Positions 1 through 11,505 of a DNA stretch of 64,000 bases are shown piece by piece. Position 1 is the first letter of the stretch. Each line of letters begins with the position of its first letter. The position numbers and the translations under genes were made by a program. The notes beneath the pieces are model-generated. The model saw only the letters and a program-made list of their open reading frames with translations. It did not search any database and had not been told where the DNA came from. The stretch is taken from positions 186,001-250,000 of the forward strand of contig JAKLMB010000026.1 of assembly GCA_022813625.1 (NCBI GenBank). Direction: 5' to 3'. The stretch comes from Aaosphaeria pasadenensis (lineage: Eukaryota > Ascomycota > Dothideomycetes > Pleosporales).

Positions 1-2715
1 AACAAGGGATCGCGGGCAGACTCAGTTCGAGAGACGGTGAGATCGATCATGCTGGGTAGCAGGCTGTCGGCGGCGTTCGAGATACTATAGGTCCGCGGAA
101 CCTCAAGTTTAATGAGTTTTGGAAGCCATGAGAGGTTGGACAGATCAAAAGCTTGGTCCCAGATATCTTGCGGAACCTCTGCAATTGCCGTCTGCAATAG
201 GTCACCAATGCTTCCCTTGACCGGCCAAGAATCCGAGGCAAGAATTTTGAGAGTGGTCTGAGATGATGCGCGAAGCATTTGGTGAATCTGTGCATTATTA
301 GATATTTACCCTTGCGTCTTCACAGATGGACTTACTGAGATCACCAGGTCTTTAGTCAAAGGCGCCAGATGACCTCTTTTCAGGATCTGGTGGACGGAGA
401 GACCATTGGTAGGCTTTTTGTATATGGTCTCCAGATGCTTCGAAAATCGAGCCCATTCCGAGCCTTGCTCAACTGGGACAGGTAGCTCCATGAGTTCATC
501 GAGACCAAGAGCGGCGGCCACCTTCGCTGTCTCGTAGGAAGGATTGATCGGCATGACAGCCAGTCGGTCACCTAAAGTCGTTAATTCAGACGGTTATATA
601 TCTCGACGGTCAGGGGTGCTCACCGGGCTGGAATGTGATGCCAGTATTATGCAAGTCAAAGGTCACCATCCCGGTTGACCGCTGAGGGTCGGCGTCGACG
701 TTCTGTCGATCTAATATTTTCGCGTGGAATCGGCACTCCTCGAAGCTCCCGCGCATCTCATGAGGCTGAACCTTCACCTCACCACGGTATGGGTCAAGCC
801 TTTCTTTCATGGAATCGGAGAGGGTTCGATGGACTTCCTCCCATGCTCTTCCCTCGCTGTCTCCAGCACCAGCGTTTCCGTTTGTCTCTGTGCGGCCAGT
901 CTTTGCGACTACTTCCAGGAAACCGTATACTTTGTCTGCTCGATGTTAGACTGCACCACAATTGAAACTCATGGCATGGTAACCTACATCTATGAGTACC
1001 CATGAACCCACGCTCTCCAGCGTAGGACTCAATGATACCCTCAAGCACGCCTTCAAGCCTCGGGTCTCCGCTAGTTTTGACAAACTCTGGAATGCGGTAA
1101 TGGTTTTCAACCGCAGCAATGAAAGCTCGAATGTTCAACGGAAGCCATCGACGAAGATGAACTGCTTCAATGCCCAAGAAAGACTTGTATTTTGTCCTGC
1201 CGATGAATGCGTCCAACAACAAAAAGAGTGGTAGGGCGAGCCCAGACAAAGCAGGGACTCTCTTCGACAGCGGAGCGCTGAATTTGGCATAACGTTGGCC
1301 CCACTACTCTCTGTCAGCGTTGTCCTATTGATGTATCCATGACCCTTACCTCCACGGGGTTTGCAAATTGTTCGCCGGCGGAAGGGTTGACGCTCTGGAT
1401 GAAATTAGTCTCTTTCTAGTACAACCAGAGGGAAAACGAACAATCTTGTGGAAGACATAGGCTAACTGATCGACAATAGACTTCAGATGAATCAACTCCT
1501 GAAGTAGACCGTCGGTGTCGCGGTTCATAACATGTTCCTGACACCGTGTTACCGATTCAATGCCATGCTGAAAGCAACCGTGTACTTCCGCCATGCACAG
1601 GAGGAACATGGCCTCGCCACGGTCATTGAAGACCTAGATCATTGAGTTAGCTATAGCTAGACGACACTCAATACGAGAGTTCATACCGGCCAGCGCAGGT
1701 CCATGTTCTCTGTGCGAGCAACATATGGCTGGACGCTTGTAGGATCCCTCAATTTGTAGTTATAGATGCTGACATCGAATTGGGTCAAACTAACGACGAG
1801 GATAAGCTAACGTCGACAAGGTATTGTTCGTGAACATGTGCTTACTGTGGAAGTGCCCGGCCCATGCGAGTATTGATATGGCGGAGAGGGATAGCTATCA
1901 GTGGTTAGCACATCCAATGCCAATAAATCAGCCTGTACTTACCAATGTTCCGTGGTATGCCCTTGGTCTCCTCCTCTTCGTCATCCGCTTCGCCAGTGAT
2001 GTTCCGAAATGCGCCAGGGGGGGCTCTTATGCTCACTCCTTCACTGCCATCGTTTGCCTCCTCGTATCGGTATACACTGGCAAGAATTCCGAGGCAGACT
2101 GTTGCTGCCCAGAGGGCTCGATCGGGAATGACGTCTGGCGTTCCATGAACAAGTGGCAGTTGTAATATAGCTTCTCTCATGGCGCCCCTAGCAACGACAC
2201 CTGGCATTCTCTCGCAAAGGTCGGACCATATTCTGCCAGGCGAGGCGCGTAGGGCAACGGGTGAATCCGATGGGTCGGGTGGTAGAAAGCCATACTCAGA
2301 GGATAGATATCCATCCTTCCAGCCTGTGCGAGGACCGATCTCCTCGGCTCGCATCAATACGCGACGAGCGGGAGCACCGAGAGCCATTGCAAGTAAATCG
2401 TCGTCTTCTGGTTGTAAAGGATCGGCGTTCTTCAGACCGTGTGTGACTTGCCGAGCAGGCGCTTCCGGCATAAGCATTTCGTTGAGTGCTTTGCGCTCTT
2501 TCTCATATAGAACACCAGCGTCCTCAGCGCCCTGTGATGTTCAGTGCTGTAATGTGTCTTGCCGGTGCATTACTTACAGCAGAATTAACTGTTGGGGCAC
2601 CCATATTGGGTTGGAATGCCGCAAACGCGCAACCTCGCGGTCCCATGCGACCTGCTGGACAACCTCCAGCATTCGAGCCGCTCATGCCACTGACTGGGCA
2701 AGCTTGTATAGACAT
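1..2715 (-). CDS. PrnB/IDO-like (DUF1864) dioxygenase fused to a CPR-like FAD reductase domain, 3' end off window
   Basis: Ten exons (2715-2578, 2531-1943, 1894-1846, 1789-1687, 1633-1442, 1394-1350, 1303-988, 935-624, 571-336, 287-1) join in frame to at least 755 residues; the gene continues past base 1. The nine introns are 46-56 bp. The start is the ATG at 2715, opening a Cys/Gly-rich leader (SIQACPVSG, GGCPAGRMG). Residues about 60-480 resemble the PrnB/indoleamine-dioxygenase-like superfamily: GIPRNIAIPLRH, ENMDLRWPVFNDRGEAMFLL, ESYAGERGFMGTHRYKVYGF. From about residue 500 the protein resembles the FAD-binding module of NADPH-cytochrome P450 reductases: FQPGDRLAVMP, then PRTYSISN, matching the RxYSxS FAD motif. 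No flavodoxin (FMN) module is visible between the two parts. Inference: a self-sufficient haem oxygenase fed by its own FAD/NAD(P)H module. Substrate unknown. The NAD(P)H-binding end lies outside the window. Confidence 0.8.
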
Positions 2716-4583
2716 TTTTGCTAGACGATTAGAAATCTTTGTAGTAGAATTGAAAATCTCGCGACCTGCGCCGGGGTAAACACCAAAAAGGATGGGTATT
2801 ATGCACAAAACACGAAGAATATCTATTATCGAAGATAGACGCCCGGCGTGCGGATCGAAAGTTGCAGATCACGATGCTTTTATCGACGATGGTCGACATG
2901 TCTGTCGACTCGTGCACGATGTCCCCAACCTGCCTCAGGACCCACTTGCATTCGGAGCTCAACCACTACCAGTAAGGGCAACAGTTGCACAGCGCTACAG
3001 TGAGCATGCCTCTCAAGGGGCCTCGCGCTCGAGGCTTGAGGTCCACGCACGCCTGAGGCGGCCGACGCGCTGGGCAGTGAGCTTGTTGGTCTGCGCACCA
3101 GGTTAAGGAGAATGAGATGACTCGTTCGGGTTTAGACTCCTGTCAGAAAACTTTGTTCGAACGTTGGAGAAGCTTGAAAACAACGTTCATCCCGTCCGCG
3201 AGGGGCTGTAGGTTGGTAACATGGGGGCGTGGATTCCAGACAGCCAAGATCGGTGCGGTCGCGCCGGCGGCAAGTACCGAGCAGCCAGAGGCAGCAAACA
3301 TGTGTGTTCGCAGTGCAGATTCTGGGAGCTGGGTTCGGAGATTTCTTCTGAAGTGTGGGTTTGGGCCTCATAGGTGGAGGATCAACAGGGAGATCGGGCC
3401 AATTTGAAACAGCAGCCGGCACAGATGTTCCCTTTGGGATGCTGCCAAGTGCGACACCGCCTCAGGATTGTTCGAGGTCCGCCACCGCTGGTACTTGATC
3501 ATATTTCCATCGGTCGATAAAGACACTCTGTTTGATCAGATACATCAATGAGTGGAGGACTTGTCTGTTTGGCTTGTCAGGAGGCTAGAATAACGGCACT
3601 CATTCCCAGAGAACAAGAGAATGGACGCGACACAACGACGCGCGTCAGCACAATACATTCATGCATGAGCTCTTGGAAAACCTTCACAAAGTCTAATGTA
3701 AACATACGGGGTAAGCTTGTGGTCTTCAGACAATTGTTCGTGACAGCTGCATGTCATACGGAAGTTGGGATCGAGAATCCAGCAGCTGGTCTTCGCGGAT
3801 GTTCGAACGCCTTCGGAAAGATAAAAGGTTATTATTACGCATTATAGGAGTAAGATTGGAGAGATCTGTGTTTTATCAAAACTTCTAATGAGACAGCGAA
3901 AATGATGATTGGTTGGTTTGGTTGAATAATTCAAAGTACTTGTTCGATGTATTCACCATGATGGAGGACCATGTGCCATCCATGGTGATGATTCTATGCG
4001 TAAAGGGATAACTCATACCTGTATGGAACAAGATTATTTTTGAGGAAACACTAGCTTCCGATCAACATCCTTCATTCCTTCGAACATCTAGATACACTAG
4101 ACGGTGTAGATACAAGAATAACACGAAATAGCTCACGTGGCCATTTGATGTCTATCTTTTGGTTAGAGAATTCTTGATGGGCTAGATCAGGTAGCACGAA
4201 TTACCCCGAAGACGCGCGAGGTCGTGGTTGCCTTGAATACATGTCTGCTCTGTCCTTGGATCGTGCAAATGCGAGCAGCAGTGTTCTTTCCCTGGATCGT
4301 GTAAATGCGATCTCTCTCCTGTCTCACACCACACGCACACTCCCCCACAACACTCCCCCACAACACTTTCTCTCACTCTTAACACTCTTAAGCTCACAGG
4401 GGCGAAGTCGAGAGAAGGAAGCCCGTTGTCCGTTCAAATACTGAAAACGTTGTGAAAGAAGAAGAAATAGAAAAAGGTCTCAATTAGATTTACAGCCCCG
4501 ACCTGAGCGCAACCCCGATAGTGAACGTATCGTTCAAAAACATCACAGGTGGACCCTGTAGCATGAGCCGAGTCCCTACAATG
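2716..4583. other. Intergenic region, no supportable gene
   Basis: Holds the upstream region of the dioxygenase-reductase gene and the 3' flank of the amidotransferase. Open frames here are short and lack family resemblance; a minus-strand frame at about 3310-3150 opens with ATG and an Ala-rich stretch but runs only about 50 codons. An imperfect direct repeat of about 31 bp with a period near 35 bp (core TGGATCGTG[C/T]AAATGCGA) lies at about 4247-4277 and 4282-4312. It is followed by a short CT/CA-rich stretch with two copies of ACTCCCCCACAAC near 4338-4366. Confidence 0.6.
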
Positions 4584-5351
4584 CTATCGATACTTGTTTC
4601 TTCCATTGCCTTCCAATCGAGACTGACTTTGAGACCAGGCATATGAGTCTTGAAGGCGATCCAGGAATGTGAATAGGCTCTGATTCATTTCCCCGTAGTT
4701 GTTCCTTCGCAGATCCTGTGCCTGTTGGACAAAGCGATGTTGCGTGAGAGTAGGTAGTTCGTCCACTGATGCTTCTATCAATGCCTCAACAACTTCATTA
4801 TTGAACTCCATGTGGCATTGAAACCCGTACACCAGACTCGTGTATTCGACTATTTGTCGCGGACATCCCAAACTCGAGGCGATTATTTTGGCGTCGGGTG
4901 TGAGTCCTGGCATGTCACTATGCCAATGACTGACCTGCAAGCTGGGGCCAAAGTGTTTGAACTTGCCATTTATTTGTCCAGCTTCGGTGAGTGTAATGGG
5001 GAAACTGCCGATTTCTCTCTCCGGGCTTTCCTCCCAAGATGCACCCAACGACTCGCCCACAAGCTGTGCACCCAGACATATACCGATCACAGCTTTGCCG
5101 CCAGCGATACACTTCATGATCATATCTTGTTCGGCCACGGCGTCAAAATGTGGGCACTCTTCCTTGGTCGTAGACGGTCTTTGAGGGCCTCCCAGTACGA
5201 TTAATAGATCAATAGAACTGACACACTCTGGCAGGGTATCTCCAAGATAAAGTCGGGTATAGGAGATATTGTGTCCTCGATCTTTTGCCCAAGTCTCATA
5301 CGCCCCGGGTGCCTCGAAGGACTCGTGGACAACAAAATGAACTGAGATCAT
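4584..5351 (-). CDS. Class I glutamine amidotransferase-like protein
   Basis: Intronless, 255 residues from the ATG at 5351. An upstream in-frame ATG at 5438 would add 29 residues, but the family-like beginning is MISVHFVVHESFEAPGAYE, so the inner start is preferred. The GATase fold is seen in LIVLGGPQRPS, the nucleophile elbow GICLGAQLVGESLGA (Cys), and the distal His-Glu pair in YGFQCHMEFN, so the Cys-His-Glu triad is complete. Stand-alone proteins of this type hydrolyse glutamine or related gamma-glutamyl amides; no synthase partner domain is fused and none lies next door. It could act on a small-molecule gamma-glutamyl substrate, but the sequence does not settle this. Upstream lies about 1.9 kb of non-coding DNA. 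Confidence 0.85.
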   Translation of the reverse strand: MISVHFVVHESFEAPGAYETWAKDRGHNISYTRLYLGDTLPECVSSIDLLIVLGGPQRPSTTKEECPHFDAVAEQDMIMKCIAGGKAVIGICLGAQLVGESLGASWEESPEREIGSFPITLTEAGQINGKFKHFGPSLQVSHWHSDMPGLTPDAKIIASSLGCPRQIVEYTSLVYGFQCHMEFNNEVVEALIEASVDELPTLTQHRFVQQAQDLRRNNYGEMNQSLFTFLDRLQDSYAWSQSQSRLEGNGRNKYR

Positions 5352-7244
5352 TGTGGGTCTCAAAATTCGCAATAGTGTTGGAAAAGTGCGGTAGTGTTTC
5401 GAAGATGAGCAAACATTCCACTTAAGTACGAAGCCCATATCCCGTCCTTCCGACTTTCACACTCTAGCTTCCGACGACTCGGTGGTGAAGGCCCTTGCTA
5501 CTGGGTTAGAAACTAAGCTGTTTGCATAGGGTATATCGGTATGCCTACATAAAGTGTCGGCACTGCTGAGGCGGATTAGTGTTCTCACACGAGCCAATGA
5601 TTGTATGATCCGACAACCCATTAACTGTCCACCGAATCAAGCCGGCCTGCCATACAGGAAGGTAAACGAATCAAAGACCGGTCCGAACTGATTCCTCATC
5701 ATCCACTGGTAGATGCGTACAATATCGTGGTGTGGGTCTATTAAGATGTGGAACAGAATGTCGCAATGTTAGTCTTTTCGGACTTCATTCTTCGTCAATC
5801 AGTCAAGGGTTAGTTCAAATTTCCCTCGTTTCTTCTCATAGAATGGCATTGTAACAAGAGAAGTAGAGCCCATTCCCAGCTACCAATCCAACAACTTTTC
5901 TCGCCCCCCCCACTATGTTCATAAGACTAGAAGCCAAAGCACAGTCGAATGCGGAGGTGGAGCCGAACCGAACTGCGTGCAATAAAAGCTACGAACTGCA
6001 TTGGCATTCTCGTGAATTATTACATCTCGCTGCATGTTAATATCGTGATGGCGATCACCGGCCTCTCATCTTCTGAATGATCATCGACGAAATCTTTGTT
6101 GAGGGCAGATCAGCAGGGCGTTGTTGCACGGCTTGGGGGAGTGGAACATGGGCTGGCTAGCTTTAGGGCTGAAGAACCGACAAACGAAAACGACAATCCT
6201 ACAAACATTTCCACAAAGCGAGGATGAAACAGCGGCTTAATGCATGGAGATGCATGCGAGAAATGACCGACTGCCGCTCGCTTGTTGCCTTGTCCCATTC
6301 GTCTCTGCTGCCAGGCCTGCAAAATTGCCCAAAACACTGTTCGAGTTCTTTGGCTTTTTGCTGGCGTTTGGTAATTGGCGAAGGGGATCTGCCGACCAGT
6401 AATTCTGCACTTGGTATTTTCTTTCGTGAACAGCTGTCTGTGGCATTTTAGCTGTCGCAATCCTTATTACAGGTCCCGCGATACTGTGGAGGATCCGGTA
6501 CAAACGCTGAGCGTTCCTAGATCCAAGCTCGTACATTTGCCCGGTCGCATTTCTATTTAATGAACAAGGAAATGAGACTTGATCAATGTAACTTTTCCTG
6601 GACTATGTCGCACTATTTCCTCATACTACACCGGTCACGATGAATGGGCTTGGTGTGAGTGCATTCTCATGCGCGGCGGAATCCTACGCAGCCTTCGATC
6701 CTTTCTCGGACACTCTTACCTACCTTTGGCTTGTCTTGCTTATGTCGGACACCCCCGGTCCATACTTTGATCCACCAAATTCGAGACCTGCGTTTGAGTG
6801 AGGCACAGCGTGGTGGCATTGAGATCACCGTTTGCTCATCTAGGCGTTGCCTTTCATACCATTCCTCCCGGTCCTACATTAGTGGCTATCACTCATTCTA
6901 TAGCATGACCCATTTAGGATGCGTGATGTGTGCCCCATTTTACATGCATTGCCCTCTCCGCATGAAGGGATCCGATTCGCTCCATAGCGGGAATGGGGTC
7001 ACGATGAGAAGATACAAAAGGTATTCATCTCCTTCTCAACTAGTTCTTACATCTTCTCTCAAACAAGTCCCCAATCATTCATTCATTCACTCTTTGGCCA
7101 TCATTTGCAAAGACCCAAGTCGATCTTTCTTCATAGCTCTGGAGCTATTTGTTACATATCCACTCACTACCACGATACAAACTACGAAACACACAGTTCT
7201 GGAAACTGATATCCCCAATACACATTACCTTCACATATATCACC
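5352..7244. other. Divergent intergenic region between amidotransferase and AA9-like gene
   Basis: Shared upstream region of two divergently transcribed genes. No frame longer than about 120 codons resembles a protein family; the longer ones are low-complexity or overlap the AA9-like gene leader. A C run occurs near 5906-5912. The last 250 bases before the ATG at 7245 are rich in C/T and CA, typical of a fungal 5' leader. I see nothing else. Confidence 0.6.
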
Positions 7245-8123
7245 ATGTCCAAAATCTTTGCTACCGTTGGCGTTTTCGCGGCGCTCTTCTCACAAGCCGC
7301 CACCCATACTGCCGTCATAGAGTTCGAAGCGAATGGGAACAAATATCCAGGATTCCGTCAAGCGTCAAAGATGGATCCCGGCAACAACTCACCTGCGTGG
7401 TGGACTGCCCAGGGATGGGGATGGGATCCTGTCATGGGTGCAAATATATCACACCCTGACATCATAGCGCATACAGACGCTGACCCTTCTCCTCATACCG
7501 TTGATGTATCCGCTGGATCTCAAGTCAAATTCACTTGGTTTCACGAGGGTGAGTGTGACGGGAAAAAGAATGAAACGGGCTGGGATTGCAGCCACCACGG
7601 CTGGACCACAACTTGGATGGCGCCTTGTGATAGCGACCGCACGAAGATCAAAAAGACAGAGCTGAAGTTCTTCAAGATCCACGAGGTAGCCTTGATTGAT
7701 TACCGTGAAGGTCGCTACTCCAACGCCACGAACGATAGAGAGAATGTCGGCTATTGGGGCACGGATGAGATCTTCTACAAGAACAATAATACGCAGACCG
7801 TCACTATCCCCAAGGACATCCCTGACGGCGACTATGTTCTCCGCACCGAGGTCACATCCATTCACAACAATGGGCCTCTCGAGGAGCGTCAATTTTGGCC
7901 ACAGGCATTCAATATCAAGATAACCGGTGGTAAACCAGACGCGCAGATTCCGGATGGCATCGTGGCTACTGAGATTTACTCCAAAGATGATGAGCTTCTC
8001 AAGTGGGATCTCTACCAGCATGACGCTGGTAAGACTTTCGACAAAGCTCCTGGTCCTGAGCTTGCCTCTGTTGCCAAGGCGAGTAGCAATGAACGTCGCC
8101 GTGCCCTGAAGTTCCTTGCCTAG
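7245..8123 (+). CDS. Secreted AA9-like (lytic polysaccharide monooxygenase-like) protein, divergent active site
   Basis: Intronless, 292 residues from the ATG in CACCATGTCC. A signal peptide (about residues 1-20, hydrophobic, ending SQAAT) precedes a histidine, so the mature protein could begin with the His that forms half of the copper-binding histidine brace. Other AA9 landmarks: SHHGWTTTWMAPC (second brace His region), GDYVLRTEVTSIHNN, and RQFWPQAFNIKITG. Two things are odd. The position normally held by the axial tyrosine (QFY) is Trp (QFW), and both cysteines of the usual PDIICH...QFYxxC disulphide are alanine (PDIIAH, QFWPQA). AA9 enzymes oxidatively cleave cellulose or hemicellulose; whether this one is active is uncertain. 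No carbohydrate-binding module is present; the tail is short and basic (NERRRALKFLA). Neighbours give no functional link. Confidence 0.75.
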   Translation: MSKIFATVGVFAALFSQAATHTAVIEFEANGNKYPGFRQASKMDPGNNSPAWWTAQGWGWDPVMGANISHPDIIAHTDADPSPHTVDVSAGSQVKFTWFHEGECDGKKNETGWDCSHHGWTTTWMAPCDSDRTKIKKTELKFFKIHEVALIDYREGRYSNATNDRENVGYWGTDEIFYKNNNTQTVTIPKDIPDGDYVLRTEVTSIHNNGPLEERQFWPQAFNIKITGGKPDAQIPDGIVATEIYSKDDELLKWDLYQHDAGKTFDKAPGPELASVAKASSNERRRALKFLA

Positions 8124-8724
8124 TCTCTTCTAAGAGATGATCAATATCAAACGGGTGGCGGTAAGAATTGGACATTCGGAGCCGAAGGACTAAAGAGCAT
8201 AGGGCATTCTTATGATTGGTTTTCTTTCGAACGAAACAACGGAAGAGAGAGGCACTGTTGATGATACTTGGGATATTTCATAAAGCTTCTCTTAGCATCA
8301 CCAACCAAATAATAGTATTCTTACTTCCAAAGCTTGTGAACTGATGTAGGTGATGAACGTGCCTCATTACACTTTCTCTGATTTATCCAGCGTTGGAATT
8401 GTGGCGTTAAATAAATGAAGGATGAAGGAATTCGGGCATTGCGAAAATGTTTGCTGAGGCGTTTTGTCCGACACCAAGAAATCCTTCCACCCGCACCATC
8501 GGACTCTCCTCGTTCTTCGCACAGGTTATTACAGACTGCGAAGTGAACGTGGATGCATCATTTTCCCTTAAATAAGAATTACGCCACTGGAGAGACTGCT
8601 CTGAATGATCGAGTTCGGAGTTGATGCATTGCACCACTTCAACGTGTAATCGTTACCTGTAGATTCTGCAAAAGCATGCGGAGAAAATTGCCTTGGATCT
8701 CTGATTGTACGGGCTATTTCGACC
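8124..8724. other. Convergent 3' intergenic region
   Basis: Lies between the 3' ends of the AA9-like gene and the Zn2Cys6 regulator. No coding potential or repeat recognised. Confidence 0.6.
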
Positions 8725-11048
8725 TCAGAACAAGATTTCTGCAGCTGAAGTGTTCAGCCAGAGCATATCATCGATGTCCAGGTTCAGAACATCCAAATCC
8801 ATGGTTGGTCCAAGGCCGCCGTTAGTGAATATGCTTGAGTCCTGTCCCTCGCTAGGAAAAATGGGCTCAGACAACTCCCCCCGCCCGTTCGCTTCAGCTG
8901 GCACTCTGGACGGGCCGCAACAACCTTGAATCTTTGATAGTAGGATTTCTAAGGCCACTACACAGCGTTTGGCGGATTCTCCGACCTTGGAGTATGCCTT
9001 GAGTAATTGGATTGCCTGGTTCCAAGTCGGCTCAGCTGCCCATGGCTCCAGGATTGAATCATTCGAGACGAGCTGACTGAGACGCTCCGCAAGGAGCACT
9101 GTTGCAGCTGTATATACGACTTAGGATGGCGGGTTAGTCATAGGAAAAAGCTATGGAATAGGTTCGAAACATACACAAAACTGCAAACCACCAAGCTGGG
9201 ACAGGACCGGTCACCGTTTCTAGGTCCAAGTTCGAATAAATGATTCGAATGATCTCGTGGGCAGATTCGAAGCAAATCTTTGAACAATGGCCGATTAGGT
9301 TGTCGGAAAGAAACTGATCTTTTGGTGCGGACTGGCGACCGTCGTCGGACTTCACCTGCTTCAAGCAAGATTCTGTGAGTATCGGGCGGAGGACAACGAT
9401 TCGAGCATGAAGATATCTGAAACTCGATCAAGTTAATAGTTGGTGGCAAGATACAAAAATTCCATTCACTGACCGGGAGCGGAGGACGATCCGTTGCCTC
9501 TGAAGGGCGAAGCTCGCATTGATTGAAGAGGGGTATTGGAGACCTTCTGGCATTGAACGCATCCAATGCAGTAGCCTTTCATCAAACTGAAGAACAGAAC
9601 TGATTTGTTCCACACTCTGTCCAGCTTTTTCTGGCAGTTGCATATAGAGCTCAAGAAGACAGTCGTTCACTATGCTGTACAGTTGCACAGACTTGACGAA
9701 GAAAGCAATCGTTGGCGTACCACCATCTGGGCGCACATCTGATGGATCACTTTGGGAATCCAAGAAGTCATCATCGATCATGACGGGGAGCGGCACGGCA
9801 TCATAGAGCCAGTTTGCAATCATGCTCGGTCTTCCAAACGTCATGGACATAACCCGGTCCATAAAGACGCATCCATGCCACGTTCTACGCAGCATTTCCC
9901 TGTCCCGGATATTTTGTCCTGAGGTCGTCGTTCCAGACAAGTGTAGCCCTAGGCTTTGTGCCATACGAACAGCGGAGCCAACGACCATCCAACACTGGTG
10001 GGATTGATGAGTCCCCTGTAGAAACAGGCCCATCAGCAGTAGACATTGCAGTCCTTGTAAAGAAGCTCTCTGTTGGATTCTAGGGTCGAATAATGCAAGG
10101 GCTCTTTCCCAGAATGTTTGGCCGAGCTTTCTTCTTTTGTCCGGCTGAACGGCCTGGGAAAATTGAGTGCCCAGCGCGAGCGCCATGTTGATCATGCAGT
10201 ACAGAGGCTTGAGGGGTATGCTAGTCTCGGAACCAACCCAGACGGCATCATAGTCCCGTTTGAAGGCTGCCCAGTCGTGTATGGGGAGGATGACCCATAC
10301 TAAGTCGTAGTATTCCTGTAAAAGACGATCTGAGAAGGTTCTAAGGGGAAGGACAAATGCTAGATGGTTCATGTCTGAATTTGATGTTGCTGCAGCCTCT
10401 TGGTTGGCACTCGCCCCATTGCTACCTTCATCAGCAATCTCTATGGATGAGTGTGTCTGATTTTGCCCGAGACGTGAATCAACAGCCGAATTGATTTGGG
10501 CCGCGAAAGAAGCAGCACTGCTACCACCAAAGAATTCCACACTCGCCAGAGGGTCCTTGCCAACGCCTGTCATGGCGTCGGCACTCTGCGGTGCATGGTC
10601 ATCAATTTGTTCAGGAAGCAGAGCGTCGGCCGTGATCGGCAAGGTAGACGCGGTGCCGGGTGAAGTGTCAGCCATCATAAAAGATGGTGAACAAGCAGGT
10701 GCTTGTGTAGATGGTGGTCGATCCATGGAGTCGGAATTCGCAGATCGAGACAAAACCATTGGCGACCTTTCAGCGACATCACCTCTATACCTCCCCTCTG
10801 GATGCTGGGGGTGTTGCTGCAACAGGGGGTACTGTCTTCTTCGAGGCGATTTGACTCTACTACTATAGTTACATTGCAACTCTCCCCGAATGATACAGGG
10901 ACGGCAGGCTGTATAGTGAAGTCAAGTCAGTAAGATAGTACTGGCTATGTTATGTCTTGGCGTGATGAATACCGGGCTTTTGTGCATCGCATTTGACCTT
11001 TCGCCGCCGACAGCTATCACATGCTGCGCTAACTTTCTGTCGTGGCAT
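8725..11048 (-). CDS. Zn2Cys6 transcription factor with Fungal_trans domain
   Basis: Four exons (11048-10973, 10908-9474, 9416-9175, 9107-8725) join in frame to 711 residues; introns are 64, 57 and 67 bp. The zinc cluster is split by intron 1 and reads CDSCRRRKVKCDAQ then PACRPCIIRGELQC, giving the six cysteines of the Gal4-type cluster near the N-terminus. A Ser/Thr/Ala-rich linker follows (about 60-190). The Fungal_trans region (about 195-450) contains WVILPIHDWAAF, GLQCLLLMGLFLQGT, AVRMAQSLGLHL and RRTWHGCVFMDRVMSMTFGRP. The C-terminus is acidic and hydrophobic (DVLNLDIDDMLWLN), a likely activation segment. It sits beside two aldolase genes and a sugar-type transporter, so it may be their local regulator; this is inference from position only. 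Confidence 0.92.
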
Positions 11049-11505
11049 CGACGTGGACGCAAAACGGAAGGAAAGCTACGAGTACCTCGTACTGTGTATG
11101 AACACAATACTGTGGGATGGCCCCCGGTGGATGGGATGGCACCTGTCCTTGTTTAAATACGCACTAGTTAGTGGCCCAGGGCGAGGCGTGGCGGGCTGGC
11201 GGGCGGGGTTTGCATCTGAGCGAACAGACAGCTTAGGGGGAACGGTTTGCAGGCCAGGCCAATGACTACCTAGCTAGGTAGACGACTGTCACTGTCGCCC
11301 TGACCATCCGCCCATAAGACAAGGTAGATCAACGGCAGATCAAACTAGCTCCCATCCCCAGACCATAGCGTCACATGAATGTTACACAGTAAATACTAAT
11401 GGAGTCACCCTGAAGATGTAGTACAAGTCTTTGCTCTATTACAATACGTAGCAGACACTCAAGCTGGAATTTGCCAACTCAATAATGTACAAATGCAAAC
11501 AAGAA
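11049..11505. other. Intergenic region upstream of the regulator
   Basis: Promoter region of the Zn2Cys6 gene and 3' flank of the class II aldolase. Contains a short GC-rich block near 11185-11210 with a repeated GGCGGGC-type unit and the palindrome-like CTACCTAGCTAGGTAG near 11267-11282. No gene seen. Confidence 0.55.

Noticed and set aside
3132..3422. Cys-rich minus-strand frame suggestive of a zinc cluster
   Set aside because: Cysteine spacing does not fit Zn2Cys6 or any other known finger, and no flanking exon continues it.
4247..4400. CRISPR-like or satellite array
   Set aside because: Only two imperfect copies plus a CA-rich tract; no array, and CRISPR is not expected in a fungal chromosome.
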